24,423 nt of DNA from Mucilaginibacter_A sp964244955 (lineage in GTDB: Bacteria > Bacteroidota > Bacteroidia > Sphingobacteriales > Sphingobacteriaceae): NCBI GenBank assembly GCA_964244955.1, contig CAXTKQ010000056.1, positions 1 to 24,423 of the forward strand. The letters run 5' to 3'. Each line of letters starts with the position of its first letter. Position 1 is the first letter of the stretch. Under the pieces are notes generated by a model. The model did not search any database. It was not told the DNA's origin and worked only from the letters and a program-made list of their open reading frames with translations. The translations under genes and the position numbers were made by a program. This document shows positions 19,044 through 24,423 of this stretch, piece by piece.

Positions 19044-19114
19044 GTTTCAAACTTAATTGCAGGTTTCTTAAAGAAAAACGAGTAAGCTATTAGTCCAGAA
19101 AACAACAATTGTTG

Positions 19115-19140
19115 ATGCTGTTTTTATGCCCTAAAAATTA
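19115..19140. repeat. Interspersed element, CTGTTTTTA type, copy 14
   Basis: ATGCTGTTTTTA (19115-19126), spacer TGCCC, TAAAAATTA (19132-19140). Confidence 0.6.
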
Positions 19141-19255
19141 AGGTTGAGATTGTATTGGATTGATAATGAATACTTCTTTGGGAAAAAGCAGGATGTGCAG
19201 CAAAAGAATCTATAAATAAATTTTCAAAAAAATTTTCAAAAGTAAAAAAACACGT

Positions 19256-19263
19256 TACATTTG
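19256..19263 (+). promoter_or_regulatory. -7 promoter element of tRNA-Phe
   Basis: TACATTTG matches TAnnTTTG and places the transcription start about 12 nt before the mature tRNA. The upstream region has only TTTTC at the -33 position. Confidence 0.65.
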
Positions 19264-19278
19264 CAACCCCAACCAGGG

Positions 19279-19351
19279 GGTACCATAGCTCAGTTGGTAG
19301 AGCAAAGGACTGAAAATCCTTGTGTCGCTGGTTCGATTCCAGCTGGTACCA
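19279..19351 (+). tRNA. tRNA-Phe (GAA)
   Basis: The 73-nt cloverleaf is complete: acceptor GGTACCA/TGGTACC, D arm GCTC/GAGC, anticodon stem AAGGA/TCCTT with loop CTGAAAA and anticodon GAA (19312-19314), variable loop GTGTC, and T arm GCTGG/CCAGC with TTCGATT. The discriminator base is A73. The CCA end is not encoded (CAA follows), so it must be added after transcription. Confidence 0.97.
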
Positions 19352-19370
19352 CAAATAATCAAACTTTTTA

Positions 19371-19408
19371 AAATCCTGTAATTGATATCAATTACAGGAT
19401 TTTTTGTT
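19371..19408 (+). terminator. Rho-independent terminator after tRNA-Phe
   Basis: A perfect 32-nt palindrome (AAATCCTGTAATTGAT / ATCAATTACAGGATTT, 19371-19402), followed by TTTTGTTTT. It is 19 nt after the tRNA. Confidence 0.85.
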
Positions 19409-19460
19409 TTTATTCAAATAAATATCCCTAAATGTTTAGAATAAACCATCCTTTTGATCT

Positions 19461-21026
19461 TTACATTCTTTTGGCTACCTGCATTCTAAACCAGTTTACA
19501 TCTACATAACCGCCTAATGCTTTTGTTGCATAATTAAACAAACAAAACTTGTTGCCGGTAAAAACAGATAAGCTAAACTTCATGGCAAAAGCATTCCCCA
19601 AAGGTTTGAAATTGATATTATCGGTGCTGTAAAAAAAAGTAGCATTATCATTAATGAAATTTGCTTTTGCCTGAAAATAAATTTTGTTTGCCGTCCAGTT
19701 TTCTACGGCAGTTAATTCTTTGCCATTATCCACCATGACCAAACGTTTTTTACCGTCTTTAATTTGAACAGCAATATAAGCATACGGGTCTTGAAATAAA
19801 GCCAAACCTGCCACATCACCTTCTTGCATGTGGCCAACCTCAAATTCTGCAGTGCCGGTTGAGGCTGGGCCGAAAGGGCGTTGGGTCAACGTATTTCGGG
19901 CCATGGTAAGCTTGTTGGTTACGGTTGCTGTTTTTAGCCGTAAATATCCTTTTCTCGCGGAAAGTGACCATAAGCTATCATTCGGATTATGGTTCCAGGC
20001 CCATTGCAAGCCCAATTTTGGCTGGTCAAATTCATCGGATGTTGGCAAAACGGTAGCCGACCAGCTTTTGCCCACGTTCGGTTTTTTATAAGTTGTTACC
20101 GCTTTACCGTTTACGCCCAGCATTGGCCAGCCATCCGTCCAGGTAACGGGTTGTAAAGTAGGAACCCTTCCGATGGCATCCCGGTCCTGAAATATCACCG
20201 ACCACCATTCGCCGGTTTGGGTTTGGATCAAAGCGCCCTGGTGCACGCCTTTTTTTCGGAAGCCCATATCATCTTTCAACACTACTTTTTCTTCATAAGG
20301 GCCATAAATATTTTTAGAACGCATCGCAACCTGGTAGCCATCGCCGCCGCCGTANNNNNNNNNNGTGCAATACAAATAATAATAACCATTAATTTTATAA
20401 ACGTGGCTGCCTTCCAAACCGCCACGCTGTTTGCCTTCAAAAATTATGGTATCTTTTGATTTGGGCGACAGATCAGGGTTAACTTCCGTTAAGTTTAGCT
20501 TTGAATAGCCGTGTACGATATAAATTTTGTTGTCGTCATCAAAAAACAAACCGGCATCATAATAAGCTTTGGGCAGTTTGTTCAGTTTCCAAGGGCCGGC
20601 AGCATTTTTTGCCGTGCATAAAAAACCACCTTCATCCAACGTTACAAAAAGGATGTAAAACTGCCCGTTGTGGTAGCGAATGCTGCTTGCCCATTGCCCA
20701 TGCGAATAACGCGTTGCCCCTTGCATATTATAAGCAGGAAACCCGGGCATCCGTTCTACGGCATTGCTTAGGTATTGCCAGTTTACCAAATCTTTGGATT
20801 GCATCACCGGCACGCCCGGAAAAAAATTCATGGTGGTGCTAACCATATAATAAGTATCGCCAACGCGGATAACGTCATTGTCCGGAAAATCAGCCCAAAT
20901 AATCGGATTGGTGTAAGTGCCATTACCGTTGTCCGCAGTTTGTGCAAAAACAGGAAAAGATAAACCGGTGATGAACAGGATAATTACAGCAAACAAAGCT
21001 TTTGCTGTTAACTTATAAATATTCAT
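19461..21026 (-). CDS. Secreted glycoside hydrolase family 43 (two-domain)
   Basis: The 521-aa product has a signal peptide (about 1-28, ...SFPVFA before QTAD), a five-bladed GH43 propeller (about 38-320) and a C-terminal beta-sandwich (about 340-515) of the kind attached to beta-xylosidase/arabinofuranosidase GH43s. The likely catalytic set is Asp49 in WADFPDND, Asp157 in YYDAGLFFDD and Glu205 in GGLEGSHVY. The WADFPDNDVIRVGDTYYMVS and MNFFPGVPVMQSKDLVNW stretches resemble the GH43 subfamily 12 group, so arabinoxylan or arabinan debranching is likely (inference). A 10-N gap cuts the region after Cys220. It is the downstream gene of a hemicellulose-type cluster and is exported to the periplasm or cell surface. 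Confidence 0.9.
   Translation of the reverse strand: MNIYKLTAKALFAVIILFITGLSFPVFAQTADNGNGTYTNPIIWADFPDNDVIRVGDTYYMVSTTMNFFPGVPVMQSKDLVNWQYLSNAVERMPGFPAYNMQGATRYSHGQWASSIRYHNGQFYILFVTLDEGGFLCTAKNAAGPWKLNKLPKAYYDAGLFFDDDNKIYIVHGYSKLNLTEVNPDLSPKSKDTIIFEGKQRGGLEGSHVYKINGYYYLYCXXXXYGGGDGYQVAMRSKNIYGPYEEKVVLKDDMGFRKKGVHQGALIQTQTGEWWSVIFQDRDAIGRVPTLQPVTWTDGWPMLGVNGKAVTTYKKPNVGKSWSATVLPTSDEFDQPKLGLQWAWNHNPNDSLWSLSARKGYLRLKTATVTNKLTMARNTLTQRPFGPASTGTAEFEVGHMQEGDVAGLALFQDPYAYIAVQIKDGKKRLVMVDNGKELTAVENWTANKIYFQAKANFINDNATFFYSTDNINFKPLGNAFAMKFSLSVFTGNKFCLFNYATKALGGYVDVNWFRMQVAKRM
20355..20364. other. 10-N assembly gap inside the secreted GH43
   Basis: On the coding strand the gap lies between TGCAC and TACGGCGGCGGC. 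The frame is open on both sides. A real gap of one base would give a smooth YLYCTYGGGDG. Confidence 0.95.
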
Positions 21027-21113
21027 AAGTGAAAATTAGGTTTGTTATAGCTAGTTACAGTAAAACCAAATTTTTTTAAAAGCTTAATTTTCAAACAAGT
21101 TTAAATTATGTTG

Positions 21114-21142
21114 ATGCTTCTTTTATCAGCATAAAATCAGTA
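21114..21142. repeat. TGCTTC-type interspersed element, copy 15
   Basis: ATGCTTCTTTTA (21114-21125), spacer TCAGCA, TAAAATCAGTA (21132-21142). It is 24 nt from the oppositely oriented copy 16. Confidence 0.75.
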
Positions 21143-21165
21143 ACGTTTTGGGTTGAAAATGCCAA

Positions 21166-21194
21166 CACCAATTTTATACCGATAAAAGAAGCAT
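21166..21194. repeat. Interspersed element, ATTGG type, copy 16 (inverted)
   Basis: CACCAATTTTA (21166-21176), spacer TACCGA, TAAAAGAAGCAT (21183-21194). On the other strand it matches the copies at 22445 and 23314. Confidence 0.7.
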
Positions 21195-21236
21195 CGGCAA
21201 TTTTGTAAGTTTTTAAGAATGAAAACATCCAATTGT

Positions 21237-22337
21237 TTATTGCAAATGCTGTTGCAGGTAAGCTTTGGTTTTTGATTTAGAAATATCGTTGGATAACAAA
21301 TCAATTTCCTTTTGATCGTAAGGAGAAAAATCTCCGTGAAACAGATCATGCTGCCAAACTTTTGGAACAGGATCTCCGGGGCGGTGGCCCCAGGGAAGAT
21401 TGGTTTGTGTTTTTCCGTTCACCAATCCCCACAACAAACAGCCAATCTTTTCATCATAAAAAACAGCAAGGTTATCCTGGATAATAGATTTGTTCGGCCG
21501 GTTCATCCATTCGGTATTGATCAAAGGGCGGTTATAAACTTTAAGCTCGGCAATGTTTTTAATCAAATCATCCTTGTTTCCATAATTATGGAAAGAGATG
21601 ATGTCTGAACCTGCAACTGCAATCTCATTCAGTTCTTTGTTTTTGTTCCAAATATCAATCGTTACCGGTTGCGAAGGATGTACTTCGTGCGCCCAGCGGA
21701 TCACTTTTTTAAGCAAAGGCAAAGTAGTTGTGCCCAACCCGCCGTTGGTAGGTTCGTTGTACAAATCCCAAATAAAAATGCGCGGGTCATTTTTAAAACG
21801 GCCCATTACCGCTTTCACATATTTTTCCAGCCGCGGGTGCGTGGTAGAATCAACCACCATGCTATGGCCGGGGCTTGGCGACCATGCCCAGGCGTACCAG
21901 CCTTTTACCGGCTCGGGCTGTTTGCCAACTTTAGGATCGTGTTCCAACCCGAACACACAATCATCAAAAAGGGCAGGCATAAATTTGATGTGATGCTTGT
22001 TGCAGATGGCCAAAAATTTATCCAACGTATTTAAAAAATAGGCCGGGTCGTCTTCATAAACTGCAAACTGCAATACTGCCCGCAAACTGTTTAAGCCCGA
22101 TTTTTCTGCCAGATCCAGTTCTTTATCAATTGCTACGGGATCAAAAGTGGTTTTGTCCCACATGGCGGTATAATTAATGGCATAAGCAGGGATATAATTA
22201 AAGCCGCAATACCAGGGCTGCTTGTTGTACCATTCCTTGATTTTTTGTTCGGGCCAGCGTTCGTCTTTTTGTTGTGCCGAAACGCGGGCTGATTGAAACA
22301 ACAGGAATAGGCTTATCCCTAAAAAGATTTTTTTCAT
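21237..22337 (-). CDS. Secreted clan GH-A glycoside hydrolase (cellulase/xylanase-like)
   Basis: The 366-aa product has a signal peptide (about 1-21, ...ARVSA before QQKD) and a TIM-barrel of clan GH-A. The acid/base Glu195 is in WDLYNEPTN and the nucleophile Glu276 in INTEWMNR. KPQ-like motifs at the start (WYNKQPWYCGFNYIPAYAIN) and GLNSLRAVLQFAVYEDDP, HHIKFMPALFDDC and WSPSPGHS are shared with Bacteroidota proteins often labelled 1,4-beta-xylanase or cellulase-family. The exact GH family and substrate are not certain. It is upstream of the secreted GH43, 210 nt away with two interspersed elements between. It probably cleaves the backbone or side chains of a hemicellulose outside the cytoplasm. 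Confidence 0.85.
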   Translation of the reverse strand: MKKIFLGISLFLLFQSARVSAQQKDERWPEQKIKEWYNKQPWYCGFNYIPAYAINYTAMWDKTTFDPVAIDKELDLAEKSGLNSLRAVLQFAVYEDDPAYFLNTLDKFLAICNKHHIKFMPALFDDCVFGLEHDPKVGKQPEPVKGWYAWAWSPSPGHSMVVDSTTHPRLEKYVKAVMGRFKNDPRIFIWDLYNEPTNGGLGTTTLPLLKKVIRWAHEVHPSQPVTIDIWNKNKELNEIAVAGSDIISFHNYGNKDDLIKNIAELKVYNRPLINTEWMNRPNKSIIQDNLAVFYDEKIGCLLWGLVNGKTQTNLPWGHRPGDPVPKVWQHDLFHGDFSPYDQKEIDLLSNDISKSKTKAYLQQHLQ

Positions 22338-22444
22338 GATAAAAGAGTTTGGTTTAACTGTTTTATAAATTTGGTTTTTGGTTATGTGCTGTTGAAATTT
22401 TATTTTTTAAGAAGCTGTTTCTATGTGTATATAAATTTATGCTG

Positions 22445-22471
22445 ATGCTTCTTTTATCCCTATAAAATTGG
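22445..22471. repeat. Interspersed element, ATTGG type, copy 17
   Basis: ATGCTTCTTTTA (22445-22456), spacer TCCCTA, TAAAATTGG (22463-22471). It is directly downstream of the esterase gene. Confidence 0.7.
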
Positions 22472-22475
22472 AACC

Positions 22476-23279
22476 TCATTTTAAATTTTCAGCAAAAAAC
22501 AATAAAGAGTTTTTGATATGTTTTTCCCAATACGCCCATTCATGGCCGCCGGTATATTCTTTATAAATATGTTTGATCTTTGCCTGATCTAATTTAAAGT
22601 GCAAATCACGGTTGTCATCAATCAACAAATCTTCATTGCCGCAATCAAAATAGATGGGCAAAAGATTTTCACGATGCCGGAAAATCGTTTCAAAAACGTC
22701 TTCATCTGCGGCATCTTTTTGTTTGTAGTGGGTTAAATCCTCTTCAACAAAAAGCTTGATCTGCTGCAAGTTGGTGATGGAAGAATGCCCGGAAACCGCC
22801 CGGAATTTATGGTGGTATTTTGCGCCGATCCTTAAAGCGCCAAAACCACCCATGGATAAACCTGAAATAAAAAAAGGGGAATCTGCCGTAACGCCGTCAA
22901 TGTACTGCTGCAAAACATCCGGTACATCTTCGGCAGTCCATTTTTCAAAATCCTTATTGTTGTGCGAGAGATATGCTGACCCGTCTCCCCAAAGCCCGTC
23001 AGACGGCATAGCAATAACCATGGCAGGAAGTTCGCCGTTTGCCATCATTTTAAGTGCTTGAAGATGCACACCGGTTTTTTGTGCCCAAATCCAGGCACTT
23101 CCGTAAACGCCATGAAGCAAAATAACGACCGGATAGGATTTTGCCGGATCAAGGCCGGGCGGTACAAATACACAAATATCGCCCCTGCCTTTCAGGTTAT
23201 CGCTTTTTATGGTGATGAACCTGAGGTAATTGCTTTCAAAACGAGGATCGGAAATTTCAACTGTCCTGAATTTATTCAT
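22476..23279 (-). CDS. Alpha/beta-hydrolase esterase, CE1/esterase D-like
   Basis: The 267-aa product has an alpha/beta-hydrolase fold with the oxyanion motif LLHGVYGSAWIWAQ (54-67), nucleophile Ser142 in GLSMGGFGALR, Asp217 in CGNEDLLID and His246 in TGGHEWAYW. This layout is that of the CE1/esterase D group, which includes acetyl xylan and feruloyl esterases. Its place next to GH43 and GH-A genes suggests removal of acyl groups from hemicellulose fragments. There is no signal peptide, so a cytoplasmic place is predicted, acting on imported oligosaccharides; S-formylglutathione hydrolase-like activity is an alternative, given the alcohol dehydrogenase just upstream. Confidence 0.85.
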   Translation of the reverse strand: MNKFRTVEISDPRFESNYLRFITIKSDNLKGRGDICVFVPPGLDPAKSYPVVILLHGVYGSAWIWAQKTGVHLQALKMMANGELPAMVIAMPSDGLWGDGSAYLSHNNKDFEKWTAEDVPDVLQQYIDGVTADSPFFISGLSMGGFGALRIGAKYHHKFRAVSGHSSITNLQQIKLFVEEDLTHYKQKDAADEDVFETIFRHRENLLPIYFDCGNEDLLIDDNRDLHFKLDQAKIKHIYKEYTGGHEWAYWEKHIKNSLLFFAENLK

Positions 23280-23313
23280 GAACTTGTTTGGGGTTTAGCT
23301 TCTGCATATTTAG

Positions 23314-23342
23314 ATGCTTCTTTTAACACTAAAAAATTGGTG
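23314..23342. repeat. Interspersed element, ATTGG type, copy 18
   Basis: ATGCTTCTTTTA (23314-23325), spacer ACAC, TAAAAAATTGGTG (23330-23342). It is 34 nt upstream of the esterase start. Confidence 0.7.
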
Positions 23343-23370
23343 TTTAATATTTCATTTCATAAAACAGTTG

Positions 23371-23397
23371 ATGATTTTTAGGGCATAAAAGAAGCAT
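23371..23397. repeat. Interspersed element, GAAGCAT type, copy 19
   Basis: ATGATTTTTA (23371-23380), spacer GGGCA, TAAAAGAAGCAT (23386-23397). It lies between the alcohol dehydrogenase and esterase genes. Confidence 0.75.
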
Positions 23398-23459
23398 GTT
23401 GACAGATCGGTTTTTAAGGAATATCAAAATAGAAAACACAAACAAATTTGATAACAAAT

Positions 23460-24423
23460 TCAGGGAAACACGATAACGCCTTTTGCATTTCGGCCTTTTA
23501 TCAGATCGTCAAACGCGGTTTTAATATCTTTTAATTCATAAGTTCGGGTAATCATTTCCTCCAACAAAAGGTTGCCTTTGTCGTACTGGTTTATAATCTT
23601 CGGGAAATCAATTTCGGGCCTGCATTTTCCATACAAAGGGTTCATGTAGATTTTGTCCCATTCAAAAAGCCGCATATCAATTGTAATTTCCTGTTCGATG
23701 CCACTTACCTGCACCGCTGTCCCTGCATAGCGGACCATGGCCAAAGGTGCCGCGCCCAATTGCGGAATTGCAGTGCATTCGAAAGCATAATCAGCACCTC
23801 TTCCGCCTAATAATTCTTTTACTTGCTTGGCCGCCAGCAAAAGGCCTGCATCTTGTTTATCGGCAACAATAAAATCAGTGGCGCCAAACTGGTAAGCCAT
23901 TGCAGATTTATTTTCATTAATATCAACAGCGATAATGCGAACAGCGCCGGAAAGTTTTGCCGCCTGTATCACGTTCAGCCCAACTCCTCCGGCGCCCAGC
24001 ACAACGACAGATGAACCAGCCTGAACTTTAGCAGCGTTTACCACTGATCCGTAGCCCGTCATCACGCCGCAGCTAATGATACTGGCAGCATCAAAAGGCA
24101 TCTTTTTAGAAGTGTTGCGTACTACGGCCGATGATTTAACTAACGCATATTGCGATAACGTGCCCAAATTAAAGGAGCGGAGAATGGGTTTCCCTTTCCA
24201 TTTTGTACTGCTAAAAACAGCATGGCCCGGCGTATAACCGTTTCCTCCGGCAACCACCGGCGAATTGTTTTCGCAAATATTCTGGTTTCCTTCCAGGCAT
24301 TGAAAACAATGGCCGCAAGGTGTGGCCCAGTTTAAAATAACAGGATCGCCTTCTTTTACATTTTTTACGAGGTTGCCGGTCTGCACCACGATACCAGCAC
24401 CTTCGTGGCCCAGTACCAATTGC
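23460..24423 (-). CDS. Zinc-dependent alcohol dehydrogenase, medium-chain (5' truncated)
   Basis: This NAD(P)-dependent oxidoreductase is open to the window edge (the codon for Leu in QLVLGHEGAG is the first seen), so roughly the first 60 residues are missing. Visible parts are the catalytic-zinc motif GHEGAGIVVQ, the structural-zinc cluster CGHCFQCLEGNQNIC with four Cys, the CGVMTGYGSVVNAA segment and the Rossmann motif VVLGAGGVGLNVIQ, followed by a DINENK acidic end that favours NAD. This resembles class III-type alcohol dehydrogenases. The substrate is unknown; the placement upstream of the esterase and glycosidase genes suggests oxidation of a released sugar or alcohol, or of aromatic alcohol from feruloyl groups (inference). 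Confidence 0.9.
   Translation of the reverse strand, partial: QLVLGHEGAGIVVQTGNLVKNVKEGDPVILNWATPCGHCFQCLEGNQNICENNSPVVAGGNGYTPGHAVFSSTKWKGKPILRSFNLGTLSQYALVKSSAVVRNTSKKMPFDAASIISCGVMTGYGSVVNAAKVQAGSSVVVLGAGGVGLNVIQAAKLSGAVRIIAVDINENKSAMAYQFGATDFIVADKQDAGLLLAAKQVKELLGGRGADYAFECTAIPQLGAAPLAMVRYAGTAVQVSGIEQEITIDMRLFEWDKIYMNPLYGKCRPEIDFPKIINQYDKGNLLLEEMITRTYELKDIKTAFDDLIKGRNAKGVIVFP

Larger units (their letters stand above)
18895..19278. other. 384-nt intergenic region before tRNA-Phe
   Basis: No open frame looks coding. It contains an inverted/direct repeat (18988-19043), an interspersed element (19115-19140), an A-rich stretch and the tRNA promoter. Confidence 0.6.

Noticed and set aside
19124..19354. 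Minus-strand open frame across the tRNA
   Set aside because: It runs antisense through the complete tRNA-Phe gene and its promoter and has no domain.
334..23397. Reading all interspersed elements as ordinary rho-independent terminators
   Set aside because: Most copies pair only over an A/T-rich 5-6 bp core and have unequal outer arms, with no GC-rich stem. Only 1911-1957 and 3790-3822 look like real terminators.

Overview
This window looks like a chromosomal segment of a Bacteroidota bacterium, most likely family Sphingobacteriaceae (Mucilaginibacter/Pedobacter-like). The reasons are promoters of the TAnnTTTG type, few Shine-Dalgarno sites, an rpsF-rpsR-rplI operon without ssb, a eukaryote-type NADP isocitrate dehydrogenase, a small conserved Bacteroidota protein with a DESQAGASGCSID core, secreted GH43 and clan GH-A glycosidases, and the ~30-bp palindrome repeat (GTCATTTCGACCGAAGGG...) often seen between genes in this phylum. 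The genus is an inference. Two 10-N scaffold gaps (233-242 and 20355-20364) lie inside coding sequence.

Layout. 1-1854: the end of an unidentified gene, an RluA-type pseudouridine synthase and a DUF2231 membrane protein. 1967-3754 (minus): a compact operon of a 56-aa HicB-like protein, a MntA nucleotidyltransferase antitoxin and a HepT HEPN toxin, running into manA; a TTTG-N21-TATATTTG promoter in front of it predicts a leaderless message. 3848-7584: icd, an extremely acidic unknown protein and dnaX; dnaX carries an A10 run exactly where a gamma/tau slippage site would be expected. 7745-10394: a small secreted protein and three tandem Uma2-family nuclease-like genes with nearly identical 5' ends. 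10462-11379: a cytoplasmic GH43. 11472-14396: an AT-richer, overlapping three-gene cassette (UbiA-type polyprenyl-phosphate phosphoribosyltransferase, GT-C-like membrane protein, HAD phosphatase) that resembles the decaprenyl-phosphoryl-ribose pathway. 14464-15550: rpsF-rpsR-rplI. 15787-17062: mtgA and a conserved small protein. 17354-18894: a divergent NTF2-like gene and a Crp/Fnr regulator with an FNR-type box between them. 19279-19351: tRNA-Phe. 19461-24423 (minus): a polysaccharide-utilisation block of secreted GH43, secreted GH-A glycosidase, CE1-like esterase and a zinc alcohol dehydrogenase cut by the window edge.

The most unusual signal is not a gene. About twenty copies of a ~30-bp interspersed element occur across the window, roughly one per 1.2 kb. 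It has the form arm-TTTTA-(4-6 nt)-TAAAA-arm, and the outer arms are drawn from a small set (GAAGCAT, ATCAGTAT, ACAGYAT, ATTGG). Copies sit at gene ends, supply stop codons, adjoin a start codon and in some cases lie inside coding sequence. Three copies stand next to the larger GTCATTTCGACC palindrome in the same relative orientation. I cannot assign it to a described family.
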